Shown: positions 52,222 to 60,380, numbered from the stretch's first letter. The stretch is DNA of 64,000 nt from Kitasatospora acidiphila (GCF_006636205.1 NZ_VIGB01000003.1:6884501-6948500), one strand, 5' to 3'. Notes: generated from the sequence alone by a model not told the origin. Numbers and translations are program-made.

Positions 52222-52236
52222 CTGACGCTTCGTCAG
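52222..52236. promoter_or_regulatory. Dyad between TetR and monooxygenase genes
   Basis: CTGACG-CTT-CGTCAG is a perfect inverted repeat 23 bases upstream of the monooxygenase start, overlapping the last codons of the TetR gene. It is a candidate operator for control of the monooxygenase. Confidence 0.5.
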
Positions 52237-52871
52237 ATCAGTGTGGATGACGACGGATCGGGCAAGCCGGCCGCGAGCAGCGCCAGTGCCTCGCGCAGCA
52301 GCGCCGTGATCGGCACCGGCGGGTCGCAGCGCAACCACTGGTCGCCGGCCGCCTGCTGGGCGGTGAGCACGGCGGACGCCGTCAGGCTCGGGTAGAGGTC
52401 CCGGTCGGCGTCGGTGCCGGTGCGCTCGGCGATCGCCCGGGCGAGCTCGGCCCGCGCGGTGACCGCGACCCTGGCGAACTCGCCCTGCAGGGCGGGCTCG
52501 GCCAGCATCCGGCGGACACCGGCGGTCCACTCGGGGCCCGGCTCCTGGTCCGGCGGACCGTACGGCGCCAGCACGGCCTCGGTGATCGCCGCCCAGAGCG
52601 GCTCGTCGGCCGGGCGCTCGCGCAGGGCGGCGGCGGCCTGCCGGGTGCGGTCCAGGTGGCGGAAGAGGATCGCCTCGTACTTGCTGGAGAAGTAGTTGTT
52701 GAAGGTCCGCGGCGACACCCCGGCCGCCGTGGCGATCTCCTCGACCCGCACGTTCTCCAGGCCGCGCTCGACGGCGAGCCGCAGGGCGGCCCAGCTCAGC
52801 GCATCACGAGTGGCCTGCTTCTTGCGCTCGCGCAGCCCGCTCGGGGTGCCGGCGGCGGGATCCGTCGTCAT
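52233..52871 (-). CDS. TetR-family regulator
   Basis: The 212-residue protein has a typical HTH (LRERKKQATRDALSWAALRL; VEEIATAAGVSPRTFNNYF, FSSKYEAI). The C-terminal half is helical and ligand-binding by family. It lies 33 bases upstream of the FAD monooxygenase gene on the same strand and is divergent from the mycothiol-type protein at 52979. Repeated TTGCG/CGCAA half-sites in the divergent space are its likely operators. Confidence 0.9.
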   Translation of the reverse strand: MTTDPAAGTPSGLRERKKQATRDALSWAALRLAVERGLENVRVEEIATAAGVSPRTFNNYFSSKYEAILFRHLDRTRQAAAALRERPADEPLWAAITEAVLAPYGPPDQEPGPEWTAGVRRMLAEPALQGEFARVAVTARAELARAIAERTGTDADRDLYPSLTASAVLTAQQAAGDQWLRCDPPVPITALLREALALLAAGLPDPSSSTLI

Positions 52872-52886
52872 GGCACCACTCTAACG

Positions 52887-52939
52887 ATTCTTGCGAGGAA
52901 CGCAAGAATGCTCGTCACGCAAGATTGCGGGGTGCGCAA
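52887..52939. promoter_or_regulatory. Cluster of TTGCG/CGCAA half-sites (TetR operators)
   Basis: ATTCTTGCG (52887-52895) and CGCAAGAAT (52901-52909) form a perfect 9-base dyad with a 5-base spacer. CGCAA-GA-TTGCG (52918-52929) is a second dyad, and another GCGCAA lies at 52934-52939. The whole cluster lies between the divergent TetR and DinB-fold genes. Confidence 0.62.
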
Positions 52940-52978
52940 AGTTTGCTCAACCTGACGATCGGTCAGCAGAGTGAAGGC

Positions 52979-53779
52979 ATGGATCAGATCAGCCACTTCC
53001 GCCGCGAGAGCGCGGCCTTCGAGCAAGCGATCCGTCGGTCGGCCGAGGCCGAGGCGGCGCCTCTGGTGCCGTCCTGCCCCGATTGGTCGGCCGCCGACCT
53101 GGTGCTCCACCTAGGTGCGGTGCACCGCTTGGTGAGCCAGGTGATCACCGAGCGGTCGGCCGTGCCGCCCCAGCCTGACCAGCGCGCCGCCCACATCCCG
53201 GCCGACGCCGTCGGGTGGCCGTCCCCGGATCCGGCCGAGCAGCCGTTCCGCGGTCCGGTGGCGCCGGGCCTGGCCGACTGGTTCGCCGCAGGGGCGGCCG
53301 AGTTGGCCGAGGTGTTCGCCACCACGCCGCTGGACACCGAGGTGTGGACGTACGGCAACGACCGGACCGTCGCCTTCTGGCTGCGCGTGCAGTGCATCGA
53401 GCTGTCGCTTCACCGCTGGGACGCGGAACGGGCGTTGGGCGAGCCGGGCGGCCCGATCGCGGCCGACATCGCCACCGACGCGATCACGCAGAACTTCGAG
53501 GTGATGGCGCCGGCCCGCCGGATGATGAAGCAGGCCCCGCCCGGGGCCGGTGAGCGCTACCGGTTCCGGCGCACCGACGGCCCGGAGAGCTGGTCGGTGG
53601 AGTTCACCGGCAACGAGGTGCGGCTGGCTCGTCCGGCGGGCGAGGCTGAGGCGGAACTCGCAGGCACAGCAAGCGACTTGCTGCTCCACCTGTGGGGGCG
53701 CAGCCCCGCCGAGGAGTTGGCGGTCAGCGGCGACAAGGCCCTGCTGGAGCGCTACTTCACGCTGGTGCCGCACGTCTGA
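52979..53779 (+). CDS. Maleylpyruvate isomerase-family (mycothiol-dependent) protein
   Basis: The 266-residue protein has an N-terminal MDMPI metal-binding domain (FRRESAAFEQAIRRSAEAE, ADLVLHLGAVHRL, CIELSLHRWDAERAL, His/His/Asp ligands) and a C-terminal MDMPI_C-like domain (ATDAITQNFEVMAPARRM; ASDLLLHLWGRSPAEELAV). Members use mycothiol as cofactor or bind metal in detoxification. The start ATG 52979 follows GAAGG. It is divergent from the TetR gene and shares its operators, so co-regulation with the monooxygenase is likely. Confidence 0.88.
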   Translation: MDQISHFRRESAAFEQAIRRSAEAEAAPLVPSCPDWSAADLVLHLGAVHRLVSQVITERSAVPPQPDQRAAHIPADAVGWPSPDPAEQPFRGPVAPGLADWFAAGAAELAEVFATTPLDTEVWTYGNDRTVAFWLRVQCIELSLHRWDAERALGEPGGPIAADIATDAITQNFEVMAPARRMMKQAPPGAGERYRFRRTDGPESWSVEFTGNEVRLARPAGEAEAELAGTASDLLLHLWGRSPAEELAVSGDKALLERYFTLVPHV

Positions 53780-53790
53780 GCTGACACGTG

Positions 53791-53837
53791 GGCGCCGCCG
53801 CCCTTCCTGACCGCAGAGCAGGAAGGGCGGCGGCGCC
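53791..53837. terminator. Very strong bidirectional hairpin terminator
   Basis: Perfect 19-base arms (53791-53809, 53819-53837) enclose a 9-base loop between two convergent genes; this is the longest perfect stem I found in the window. Confidence 0.85.
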
Positions 53838-53861
53838 GTGTGGATCACCCGCGATCGATCG

Positions 53862-54533
53862 TCAGTTGACGAAGATCGATGGGCTGCCGGCCTGGCTGGA
53901 GTCCACGAACGGTCCGTAGACGCCGCTGAAGTAGGCCGTCGAGAAACACGCGCTCGGGCCGGTCAGCTTGTTGAACTGCTGGTTGCTGAAGGTGAGCGAG
54001 GAGTTGGAGTTGTTGCCGTTCGAGGACAAGTTGCCGGCCGCCTGGTAGGTGCAGGTCACCGTGCCCAGCAGGGTGTTGAGCACCACGGTCGCCCCGATCG
54101 GGCCGGACGAGCCGGCGGAGACGGTGTTGGGGAGGCCGCTGGAGTCACTCATGCTGTCGTTGTACGGCAGGTGGCTGAGGGTCAGGCTCTTCACACCGGT
54201 GACGCCCGGGGTGTTCACCACCTTGCAGCTGCCGAGGGTGAAGCCGGTGAGCGAGCCGGAGGCCGTGCCGGGCGCGGTCGGGTTGCTGCCGACCGTGCCG
54301 GAGAAGGTGGAGCTGGCACACTGCAGGCCGGTACCGCCCGCGGTGGTGGAGTAGAGGGTCGCGTTGGTGCCGGAGAGCAGCGAGGCGGTCATGGTGTCGC
54401 CGACGGCGACCGCGCTGCCGCCCAGGCTGCCGTAGGTCAGCACCGGACCGGCCGCCGAGGCGGGGATCGCGGTCAGGGCCGTGACGGCGGCGGCCGCCAG
54501 GGCCACGCCGCCGAGAACCAGGTGGTTTCGCAC
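53862..54533 (-). CDS. Secreted protein of unknown function
   Basis: The 223-residue precursor starts at GTG 54533 after GAGGT. Residues 1-28 form a signal peptide (RNHLVLGGVALAAAAVTALT, ending ASA). The mature part is Gly/Ser/Thr-rich and beta-predicted, with three cysteines and repeated LT/FS strands (FSGTVGSNP, SLTLSHLPYNDS). I recognise no catalytic motif. It lies next to another secreted protein gene on the same strand and near DUF6230/DUF6114 genes, suggesting a common surface or envelope role. Confidence 0.75.
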   Translation of the reverse strand: MRNHLVLGGVALAAAAVTALTAIPASAAGPVLTYGSLGGSAVAVGDTMTASLLSGTNATLYSTTAGGTGLQCASSTFSGTVGSNPTAPGTASGSLTGFTLGSCKVVNTPGVTGVKSLTLSHLPYNDSMSDSSGLPNTVSAGSSGPIGATVVLNTLLGTVTCTYQAAGNLSSNGNNSNSSLTFSNQQFNKLTGPSACFSTAYFSGVYGPFVDSSQAGSPSIFVN

Positions 54534-54587
54534 GAGGGTTACCTCAATTTCTGGGTGGGGGTGGTGTTTCTGTGTGGGGGAGTGGTC

Positions 54588-55550
54588 TCAGTGGGCCGCG
54601 GACGCGTTGAGCGCCGACGACAGGTCGGACACACTGGTGTCCAGGGCCAGTGAGGTGTCGGTCTGGTCGAAGGTCACCGAACCCTTGCCGGCGCCGGCGG
54701 GCAGCCCCATCGCCAGGTCGATGATCCAGTCCAGGCTGCCGCCCAGTCCGCAGCCGCTGGCGCCCGGCACGCTGAAGGTGTTGTCCACCAACTCGGCATT
54801 GGTGAACGAGGCTTCGAAGGCGCTGTAGCCGTTGGGGTCGCTGTTCAGCGCCAGTGTGCCGGGGTTGCCGGTCATCGGCGTGGCCGGGGCCGGCGGTGCG
54901 GTGGTGCCGGTGGTGGGGGAGAGCACGATCGGCGAGCTGTTGGAGCCGATGTAGCAGTCGTCGCCGAAGAGCAGGTTGGAGAGGTGCAGCTTGATCGGCA
55001 TCTTGAACACCGGGTACGACTCACCGGTTGCCAGCGGGGTGAAGTTCGTTATCGGGCCCGCCGGTTCGACCTGGGCGAAGATGCTGGTGATGCCCGGCAG
55101 GAAGTTGATGATCCCCGGGATGGTGATCTGGGCCGCCTGGGCGGTCATCAGCGGGGCGCCGGTCGGGGCCACGGTCGTGTACTGGTTGGCGGTGCTGCCG
55201 TCGGGGAAGTTGACCTGGGGAGCGGACTTGTCCCAGTACGCTCCGAACTGCAGCTTGATCGGCGAGGTGAGCGGCACCGTGGTGCTGCCGATGGTGAAGC
55301 TTCCGGCGTTGGTCACCGCGACCACGCAGCCGACCTGCAGGTTGCTCGGGTCCTGCATCGCCGGCGCGCTGATCGGGCAGTTGCCCATGCCGGAGTAGAT
55401 GCCGCCGGGGGTCGCGGCCTCGGCCGGGGTGACGGTGGCGGCCAGCAGGGCGGCCGAGAGCCCCGCCACCACGGCGGCGAGCCGCCGGCGCGTCGGGTGG
55501 GGTTTGCGGAGCTGGTGCGGTGCGGAGTGCGGCAGTTCGGTGCGGGGCAT
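54588..55550 (-). CDS. Secreted protein of unknown function
   Basis: The 320-residue precursor starts at ATG 55550 after GAGGAG; a twin-Arg-like PTRRRLAAVVAGLSAALLAA signal region ends near AEAATP. The mature part is beta-rich, with segments VGCVVAVTNAGSFTIGST, NFPDGSTANQYTTVAPTG and FKMPIKLHLSNLLFGDDCYI. It contains four well-spaced cysteines besides a Pro/Thr-rich patch. No enzyme motif is visible. It precedes the smaller secreted protein on the same strand (54-base gap), and the pair is probably an operon, divergent from a TetR-like gene. Confidence 0.75.
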   Translation of the reverse strand: MPRTELPHSAPHQLRKPHPTRRRLAAVVAGLSAALLAATVTPAEAATPGGIYSGMGNCPISAPAMQDPSNLQVGCVVAVTNAGSFTIGSTTVPLTSPIKLQFGAYWDKSAPQVNFPDGSTANQYTTVAPTGAPLMTAQAAQITIPGIINFLPGITSIFAQVEPAGPITNFTPLATGESYPVFKMPIKLHLSNLLFGDDCYIGSNSSPIVLSPTTGTTAPPAPATPMTGNPGTLALNSDPNGYSAFEASFTNAELVDNTFSVPGASGCGLGGSLDWIIDLAMGLPAGAGKGSVTFDQTDTSLALDTSVSDLSSALNASAAH

Positions 55551-55766
55551 GGCAGCGCTCCTCGGGCACGGCGGGTGGGCCGGCGCGGCAGCCGGACCGT
55601 CCCGGCGCCACGGGGGTCCGACCACTCAGCCGGGGGATGAGGTTTCGGTCATCGGGTTCGGCGGCTGCCACCGCTTTTCGGCACTTCCTGCGCCATACTG
55701 TGTCATCGGCTATTCGACCGCCAACTCACAGGCAGATCTTGCTAGTTGAAGCCCTGGCTCGATTGG

Positions 55767-55789
55767 AAACCTGGGAAGGTTTTAAACCT
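55767..55789. promoter_or_regulatory. AAACCT/AGGTTT half-site cluster
   Basis: AAACCT-GGGA-AGGTTT (55767-55782) is a perfect dyad, followed at once by a third half-site AAACCT (55784-55789). It lies 22 bases upstream of the TetR-like gene start and may be its operator. Confidence 0.5.
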
Positions 55790-55810
55790 GGTCCACGCCA
55801 GCGTCAAGGG

Positions 55811-56581
55811 ATGGAGCGGAAGTTGCGGAAGAATCTTGAACTAGACGTTACATCAGGGGACTTGATCCTTCCGGGAGTTCGCAGTGGTCGGGATCCGGCC
55901 CGCTCGATCCGACGTGGACCGAGCCGGGTGCCGCCCGAGGTGGTCGCCGCCACCCAGCGCGAGCGGCTGCTGGACGGGGTGGTCCACACGGTGGCCGCCT
56001 GCGGCTACGCCGGGGCCCGGGTGAGCGACATCTGCCAGGCCGCCGGGGTGACCAGGCCGGTCTTCTACGAGCAGTTCAGCGGCAAGGAGGAGGCCTTCCT
56101 GGCTGCTCACCGGCATGGCTGCGCGGTGGTGATCCGGCGCATGGAGGAGGCCTTCGCGGCCCAGCTGGACTGGTGTGCCGGTGTGCACGCCGCGCTGCGG
56201 GTGATGCTGGCGATCCTCGCCGAGGTGCCTGCGTTCGCCACCATGGCGGTGGTGGAGATCGAAGCCGTGGGGCCGGCTGGACGGCTGGCACGGGAGCAAC
56301 TGCGGGTGCGGCTAAGGCGGTTGTTCTCCGGCTGCCCGCTGGTGCCGGCCGGGATCTCGCGCGAGCTGCTGGTGGACAGCGTGGTCGGCGGCGCCTACTC
56401 GACCGTCTACCGCTACATCGCGACCGGTCGACAGGACGAACTCCCGGATCTGCTACCGACGTTGTCGTTCGCGGCAATGGCTCCGTTCCTCGGTCCCGAG
56501 GAGGCGGCCGAGCAGGTGGCCGCAGCACAGGCGGCCGGCGTCGGCTGGCGGCGACCGCTGCTACCCTGCACGGACTCTTGA
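55811..56581 (+). CDS. TetR-family regulator upstream of DUF6230/DUF6114 genes
   Basis: The 256-residue protein has an unusually long N-terminal arm before its HTH (LLDGVVHTVAACGYAGARVS, DICQAAGVTRPVFYEQFSGK). The rest is helical and ligand-binding by family (HAALRVMLAILAEVPAFATM). ATG 55811 is the likely start, although AAGGG is very close to it; GTG/TTG alternatives nearer the HTH cannot be excluded. It is followed after 165 bases by the DUF6230 gene on the same strand and probably controls this region. Confidence 0.85.
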   Translation: MERKLRKNLELDVTSGDLILPGVRSGRDPARSIRRGPSRVPPEVVAATQRERLLDGVVHTVAACGYAGARVSDICQAAGVTRPVFYEQFSGKEEAFLAAHRHGCAVVIRRMEEAFAAQLDWCAGVHAALRVMLAILAEVPAFATMAVVEIEAVGPAGRLAREQLRVRLRRLFSGCPLVPAGISRELLVDSVVGGAYSTVYRYIATGRQDELPDLLPTLSFAAMAPFLGPEEAAEQVAAAQAAGVGWRRPLLPCTDS

Positions 56582-56629
56582 CCCTCTGCTTACCCCGAGG
56601 TAACTTCTCGGCAGCTGTCTTACCGCCTG

Positions 56630-56642
56630 ATTGATCATCAAT
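56630..56642. promoter_or_regulatory. Palindrome upstream of the DUF6230 gene
   Basis: ATTGAT-C-ATCAAT is a perfect 13-bp palindrome in the 165-base space between the TetR-like and DUF6230 genes, with another TTGATCA at 56663-56669. It may be an operator. Confidence 0.42.
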
Positions 56643-56746
56643 TCCTCTGCCAGGGAGGGTGGTTGATCACACGGTGGGAGCGCTGTCCGCGCCAGGGCAA
56701 CGCGCGCTGTCCATCACAGGTCCTTCACCAACTCCCTGGAGCAGCC

Positions 56747-57394
56747 ATGGCCGAGTCCGTCGAGCCGACCCCCGAATCCGCAGAGCCAACCAGCCCGGCA
56801 TCCGGTCGAGGCCGAGTTCGTTTGAAGCGAGCCGCCCTGCTGGGGATCCCCGCCTGCCTGGCGGGTGGAGTGCTGATGGCGCTGACCGCGCAGGGCGTCA
56901 TCGGCGCCCAGTTCGCCATCTCCGGCATGGCCTTCACCGTCACCGCCGACCAGTTGCAGGGCAACGGGTTCGAGCAGTTCGGCGGCCTGGACAACATGAT
57001 CCCCAACAGCCCGAACGCCGGTAACACCGGCGGCCAGGTGATCGTCGCGGTCTCCGCGATCAAGTCCGCCTCGCTGACCAACCTGTGCCAGAGCGTCAAC
57101 CTCGGCGGCACCAACCTGAAGATCACCGCGGGCGACAACGGCACACCGGTGACCGCGGACGGCCTGACCACCGACTCCGACCTGCTCTCCGGCGACGCCT
57201 CGTTCAACAACATCGAGGTCGGCCGCGACGCCAGCACCTTCGACAAGGCCGGCGTCCAAGGCCCGGAGGGCGTCTTCGGCCAGCAAGCGGACTCGGTGAC
57301 CATCAACCACCTGCGGCAGGACAACTACGCCACCACCGCCGCCACCTTCAAGCTGCCCAACCTGCACCTCAGCTTCAGCGACACGGGCTGCTGA
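56747..57394 (+). CDS. DUF6230 family protein
   Basis: The 215-residue protein has an Arg-rich start, one membrane helix (AALLGIPACLAGGVLMALTA, about 28-48) and an external beta-rich domain (FAISGMAFTVTADQLQGNGF; MIPNSPNAGNTGGQVIVAVS; SVTINHLRQDNYATTAATFK) with a Cys pair. This matches DUF6230 proteins, common in streptomycetes and sometimes labelled cholesterol esterase without evidence. ATG 56747 follows GGAG. The DUF6114 gene follows after three bases, and the two are nearly always paired. Confidence 0.85.
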   Translation: MAESVEPTPESAEPTSPASGRGRVRLKRAALLGIPACLAGGVLMALTAQGVIGAQFAISGMAFTVTADQLQGNGFEQFGGLDNMIPNSPNAGNTGGQVIVAVSAIKSASLTNLCQSVNLGGTNLKITAGDNGTPVTADGLTTDSDLLSGDASFNNIEVGRDASTFDKAGVQGPEGVFGQQADSVTINHLRQDNYATTAATFKLPNLHLSFSDTGC

Positions 57395-57397
57395 CGA

Positions 57398-58093
57398 ATG
57401 GCCGAGCAGACACCGACACCCGAGCCGAGACCGACCGCCGAGGAGGCTCCTGAGCCGATCCTGGGTGCAGGGGAGGCTCGGGGATCCGAGGAGACCGCCT
57501 GGATCGCGGCGCCGCCGACCGCCGCGCCGGGCGGAACCGGTGCGGACCCGCAGGCCGCCGCGGCATCGGAGGCCACCGTTCCCCGCCCCGCCTCGGCGGG
57601 CGGGGCGGCGGTTGCCGCGAGCACGGCCGACGGGCCCGCACCGGTCGGCGGCCCCGCCGCCCCCGAGGGCGAGCGGAGCTGGGCCGAGGTGCCGACGAGC
57701 AAGCAGCGGCGCACCTTCAAGGAGTGGCGCGGCGCCCGCCCGTTCTGGGGCGGGTTGCTGGTCCTCCTCGGCGGGGCCGAGATCCTCTTCACCGAGAAGA
57801 TGCCGCTGCCGGTGATCATGCACATCGGCATGCAGGGCCTGGCCGGCCTCGCGGTGCCGTCCGTGATGGTCCTGTGCGGCGTGCTGCTGATCTTCAGTCC
57901 GGGTCAGCGGGTCTTCTACTCGATCCTGTCGGTGCTGCTCACCCTGGCCAGTTGGATCACATCCAACCTGGGCGGGTTCTTCATCGGCCTGCTGCTCGGC
58001 CTGGCCGGCAGCATCGTGGCCTTCGGCTGGGTGCCCAACCAACCCGCCCGGCGCCGCCTGCTGCGCCGCGGCACCCGGCCCAGCACCTCCTGA
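57398..58093 (+). CDS. DUF6114 family membrane protein
   Basis: The 231-residue protein has a Pro/Ala/Glu-rich N-terminal half (1-100), then a conserved FKEWRGARPFWGGLLVLLGG and about four membrane helices (AGLAVPSVMVLCGVLLIFSP; FYSILSVLLTLASWITSNLG; FFIGLLLGLAGSIVAFGWVP). This is the DUF6114 pattern. Its start lies three bases after the DUF6230 stop with little of a ribosome binding site, so translation is coupled. The pair may form an envelope complex; function is unknown. Confidence 0.85.
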   Translation: MAEQTPTPEPRPTAEEAPEPILGAGEARGSEETAWIAAPPTAAPGGTGADPQAAAASEATVPRPASAGGAAVAASTADGPAPVGGPAAPEGERSWAEVPTSKQRRTFKEWRGARPFWGGLLVLLGGAEILFTEKMPLPVIMHIGMQGLAGLAVPSVMVLCGVLLIFSPGQRVFYSILSVLLTLASWITSNLGGFFIGLLLGLAGSIVAFGWVPNQPARRRLLRRGTRPSTS

Positions 58094-58108
58094 GCCGGCC
58101 CCCGACCT

Positions 58109-58140
58109 GCCCCCGCGGAGGCCACCCACTCCGCGGGGGC
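58109..58140. terminator. Bidirectional hairpin terminator
   Basis: Arms GCCCCCGCGGAG (58109-58120) and CTCCGCGGGGGC (58129-58140) pair perfectly around an 8-base loop between the convergent DUF6114 and MarR genes. Confidence 0.75.
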
Positions 58141-58152
58141 AGGCCCCTGCCC

Positions 58153-58626
58153 TCAGTCCTTCGCGGCCAACTCGTCGAGGTGGCCGGCCAAGCGCTGCAG
58201 CAGCGTCATCAGCTGCGTGAACTCCTCGGCCGACAGGCAGGACATCATCTCGGCCCGCTGCCGCCCGGTCGCCGCATCGGCGCGCCGGTGCGCCGCCGTG
58301 CCCGCCTCCGTGAGGGTGATCTGCCCGCCCTCGTCGGTCAGCACCCAGCCGCGCTCGGCGAAGGCGTCGACATGGGGCCGCATGGTCGGCTCGGCGGAGC
58401 CGAGGAACGCCGCCATGGTCTCGTCGACCTCGGCCATGGTGAGCGGGCCGCAGGCGATGGTGTTGAGCACCTGCCACGAGCGCCGGTTCAGGCCCTGCTC
58501 GGCGAGCAGGGCGCGGAAGCTCGCGTCGATCGCGCCGTCGATGTGGCGCAGCCAGTAGCCGAGCGGGCGCTGCTCGCGGACGTTGGGCAGCGAGTGTGCG
58601 GTGGTGGCGGTGTCGGTGGTGGTCAT
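58153..58626 (-). CDS. MarR-family regulator
   Basis: The 157-residue protein has the winged-helix layout of MarR: LGYWLRHIDGAIDASFRALL, LNRRSWQVLNTIACGPLTMA, FAERGWVLTDEGGQITLTEA (wing) and a C-terminal dimerising helix (FTQLMTLLQRLAGHLDELA). It starts at ATG 58626 and is divergent from a second MarR-type gene; an A+T-rich palindrome lies between them, so both may bind it. Confidence 0.87.
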   Translation of the reverse strand: MTTTDTATTAHSLPNVREQRPLGYWLRHIDGAIDASFRALLAEQGLNRRSWQVLNTIACGPLTMAEVDETMAAFLGSAEPTMRPHVDAFAERGWVLTDEGGQITLTEAGTAAHRRADAATGRQRAEMMSCLSAEEFTQLMTLLQRLAGHLDELAAKD

Positions 58627-58655
58627 GATGGTGGCTCCCCCTGATGCATGTATTT

Positions 58656-58670
58656 TTACAATGAATGTAA
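58656..58670. promoter_or_regulatory. A+T-rich palindrome between divergent MarR genes
   Basis: TTACA-ATGAA-TGTAA (58656-58670) is a perfect dyad in the 54-base space between the two starts. TAACCT (58668-58673) lies seven bases before ATG 58681 and may be the -10 box of a leaderless transcript. A MarR dimer bound here would cover both promoters. Confidence 0.62.
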
Positions 58671-58680
58671 CCTAGCATGC

Positions 58681-59163
58681 ATGTCGAAGAGCAAGCAATC
58701 GGAGCAGGACGAGGCCGTGGCCGCGGTCGAGCGGGCCATGGTGGCGATCCGCCGCAGTCAGACCCGCCGGTCGCTGGCCCGGCAGTCACCACCGGAGGGT
58801 GAACGGCCCATCGACCCCACGCTGTTCGGGGTGCTCGATGTGATCGAGGGGTGCGCCCGGGCCTGCTCGGTGACGGATGTGGCGGTCAGCCTCGCCGTCG
58901 ACCAGCCGCGCGCCAGCCGACTGGTGCAGCGCGCGGTGGCGGACGGGCTGGTGGATCGTGAAGTCGACCCGGCCGACGCCCGGCGTACCCTACTCACCCT
59001 GTCCGGGGAGGGGCAGCGCCAGTTGGACCTGGTGCACCGGCGGCGCCGACAGGTCTTCGCGCGGGCGATGGAGGACTGGCCGGACGCTGACCGGGTCGCG
59101 TTCGCTCGCCTGATCACGGCCTTCGTGGCGGACTTCGCGGCACAACTCTCGGGTGGGGATTAG
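58681..59163 (+). CDS. MarR-family regulator
   Basis: The 160-residue protein has the MarR winged helix: LFGVLDVIEGCARACSVTDV, AVDQPRASRLVQRAVADGLV (recognition helix region) and REVDPADARRTLLTLSGEGQ (wing with the DxR signature). ATG 58681 is chosen over an upstream in-frame start because it fits the promoter spacing. It pairs divergently with the MarR gene at 58153. Neither has an adjacent obvious target, so mutual control is possible. Confidence 0.87.
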   Translation: MSKSKQSEQDEAVAAVERAMVAIRRSQTRRSLARQSPPEGERPIDPTLFGVLDVIEGCARACSVTDVAVSLAVDQPRASRLVQRAVADGLVDREVDPADARRTLLTLSGEGQRQLDLVHRRRRQVFARAMEDWPDADRVAFARLITAFVADFAAQLSGGD

Positions 59164-59188
59164 CAGTTCAGTGCGTTTTTGGTGGTGC

Positions 59189-59557
59189 TCAGTTCGCGGT
59201 GTCCGGGGTGGACTCGCGCAGGCCCAGGGCGGCGGCCAGGCGGTTGCGGGCGGCGAGTTGGCGGGCGATGCGCTGGTCGAGGACGGCCAGGCGGTCCAGG
59301 GCGATCCGGCGGCCGCGGTCGCTGGGGGTGCCGGCGGCCAAGTCGCCGTCGAGGCAAGCGGCGAAGGCACTCACGTCCTCCAACGTGAGCCCGGCGTCCA
59401 GGAGATGACGGATGTTCCGCACCCTGGTCGCGGTCTGCCCGTCGTAGTCGCGGTAGCCGTTGCCGGCCCGTTCGGAGCGGATCAATCCGGCCTGCTCGTA
59501 GTGGCGCAGGGCGCGTGCCGTGGTGCCGGTCGCCCTCGCCAGCTCGCCGATCCGCAC
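59189..59557 (-). CDS. MerR-family regulator
   Basis: The 122-residue protein starts at GTG 59557 with RIGELARATGTTARALRHYE (HTH), then AGLIRSERAGNGYRDYDGQT (wing) and a C-terminal coiled-coil (RIALDRLAVLDQRIARQLAA). There are no cysteines at the metal or redox positions used by MerR or SoxR. It follows the SDR gene on the same strand with a 61-base gap, and a MerR-type dyad lies in the promoter of that SDR. It probably activates the SDR-MerR operon. Confidence 0.88.
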   Translation of the reverse strand: MRIGELARATGTTARALRHYEQAGLIRSERAGNGYRDYDGQTATRVRNIRHLLDAGLTLEDVSAFAACLDGDLAAGTPSDRGRRIALDRLAVLDQRIARQLAARNRLAAALGLRESTPDTAN

Positions 59558-59618
59558 CCCGCACCGCCCCGTCGTTCACCCGCACCGATGGCTACTGCCT
59601 ATCACGCCACACCGCTTG

Positions 59619-60380
59619 TCACGCCACCACCGCACCGCCGTCGACCGGGAGCACCACGCCCGTGACGAAGGACGCCCGCGGATCGGCCAGCGCCGTGATC
59701 GCCCAGGCCACCTCCTCGGGCCGCCCGATCCGCCCCAGCGGCGTGTGCGCCAGCTGCCACTCCCGCACCGCCTCCTGCTGTTCGGCGGTCAGCCCCTGGT
59801 GCTCGCCGATCGGCGTCTCGATGCCGCCCGGGGCGACCGCGACCACCCGGATCCCGCGCGGCGCCAGCTCCACCGCCCAGCTGCGAGTCAGCAGTTCCAG
59901 CGCCGACTTGCCGGCCGCGTAGACCGAGCTGCGGGCCGGCCAAGCCCGCTGACCCACCGAGGTGCTGACGTTGACCACCACACCGCCGCCTCCCAACTCC
60001 ACTGCGGGGAGCGCGGCTTGGGTGAGCAGGATGGGCGCGGTCAGGTTGGTCGCCAGCTGGCTGTGGATCAGCGCCGCGTCAAGCGAGCCGAGCCCGCCGC
60101 CGCGCACGATCCCGGCGTTGTTGACGACCACGTCCAGCCCACCCGCCAACTCCACTGCCGCCCGCACGATCTGCTCGGGCGCGCCGTCCGCCGTGATGTC
60201 GGCGGCCAGCGGCGTGATCAGCGGGTGCCCGGCAGCGGTCTCGGCCAGCGGCTCCGGCCGCCGGCCGACCGCGAGCACATGGGCTCCCTCGGCGGCGAAC
60301 GCGCGGGCGGTGGCGCGGCCGATGCCGGTACCGGCGCCGGTGACGAGGACGGTGCGGGCTGGGGTGGTGTCCGTGTTCAT
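59619..60380 (-). CDS. Classical short-chain dehydrogenase/reductase
   Basis: The 253-residue protein has TVLVTGAGTGIGRATARAFA (NAD(P) site), DVVVNNAGIVRGG, the catalytic Ser in VNVSTSVGQRAW, YAAGK, and the closing FVTGVVLPVDGGAVVA. The complete YxxxK distinguishes it from the SDR-like gene at 17768. The substrate is unknown. It is first in an operon with the MerR regulator; the regulator's probable operator precedes ATG 60380. Confidence 0.92.
   Translation of the reverse strand: MNTDTTPARTVLVTGAGTGIGRATARAFAAEGAHVLAVGRRPEPLAETAAGHPLITPLAADITADGAPEQIVRAAVELAGGLDVVVNNAGIVRGGGLGSLDAALIHSQLATNLTAPILLTQAALPAVELGGGGVVVNVSTSVGQRAWPARSSVYAAGKSALELLTRSWAVELAPRGIRVVAVAPGGIETPIGEHQGLTAEQQEAVREWQLAHTPLGRIGRPEEVAWAITALADPRASFVTGVVLPVDGGAVVA

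Noticed and set aside
56747-57394. Cholesterol esterase
   Set aside because: DUF6230 proteins are sometimes so labelled, but no alpha/beta-hydrolase elbow or catalytic triad is visible.
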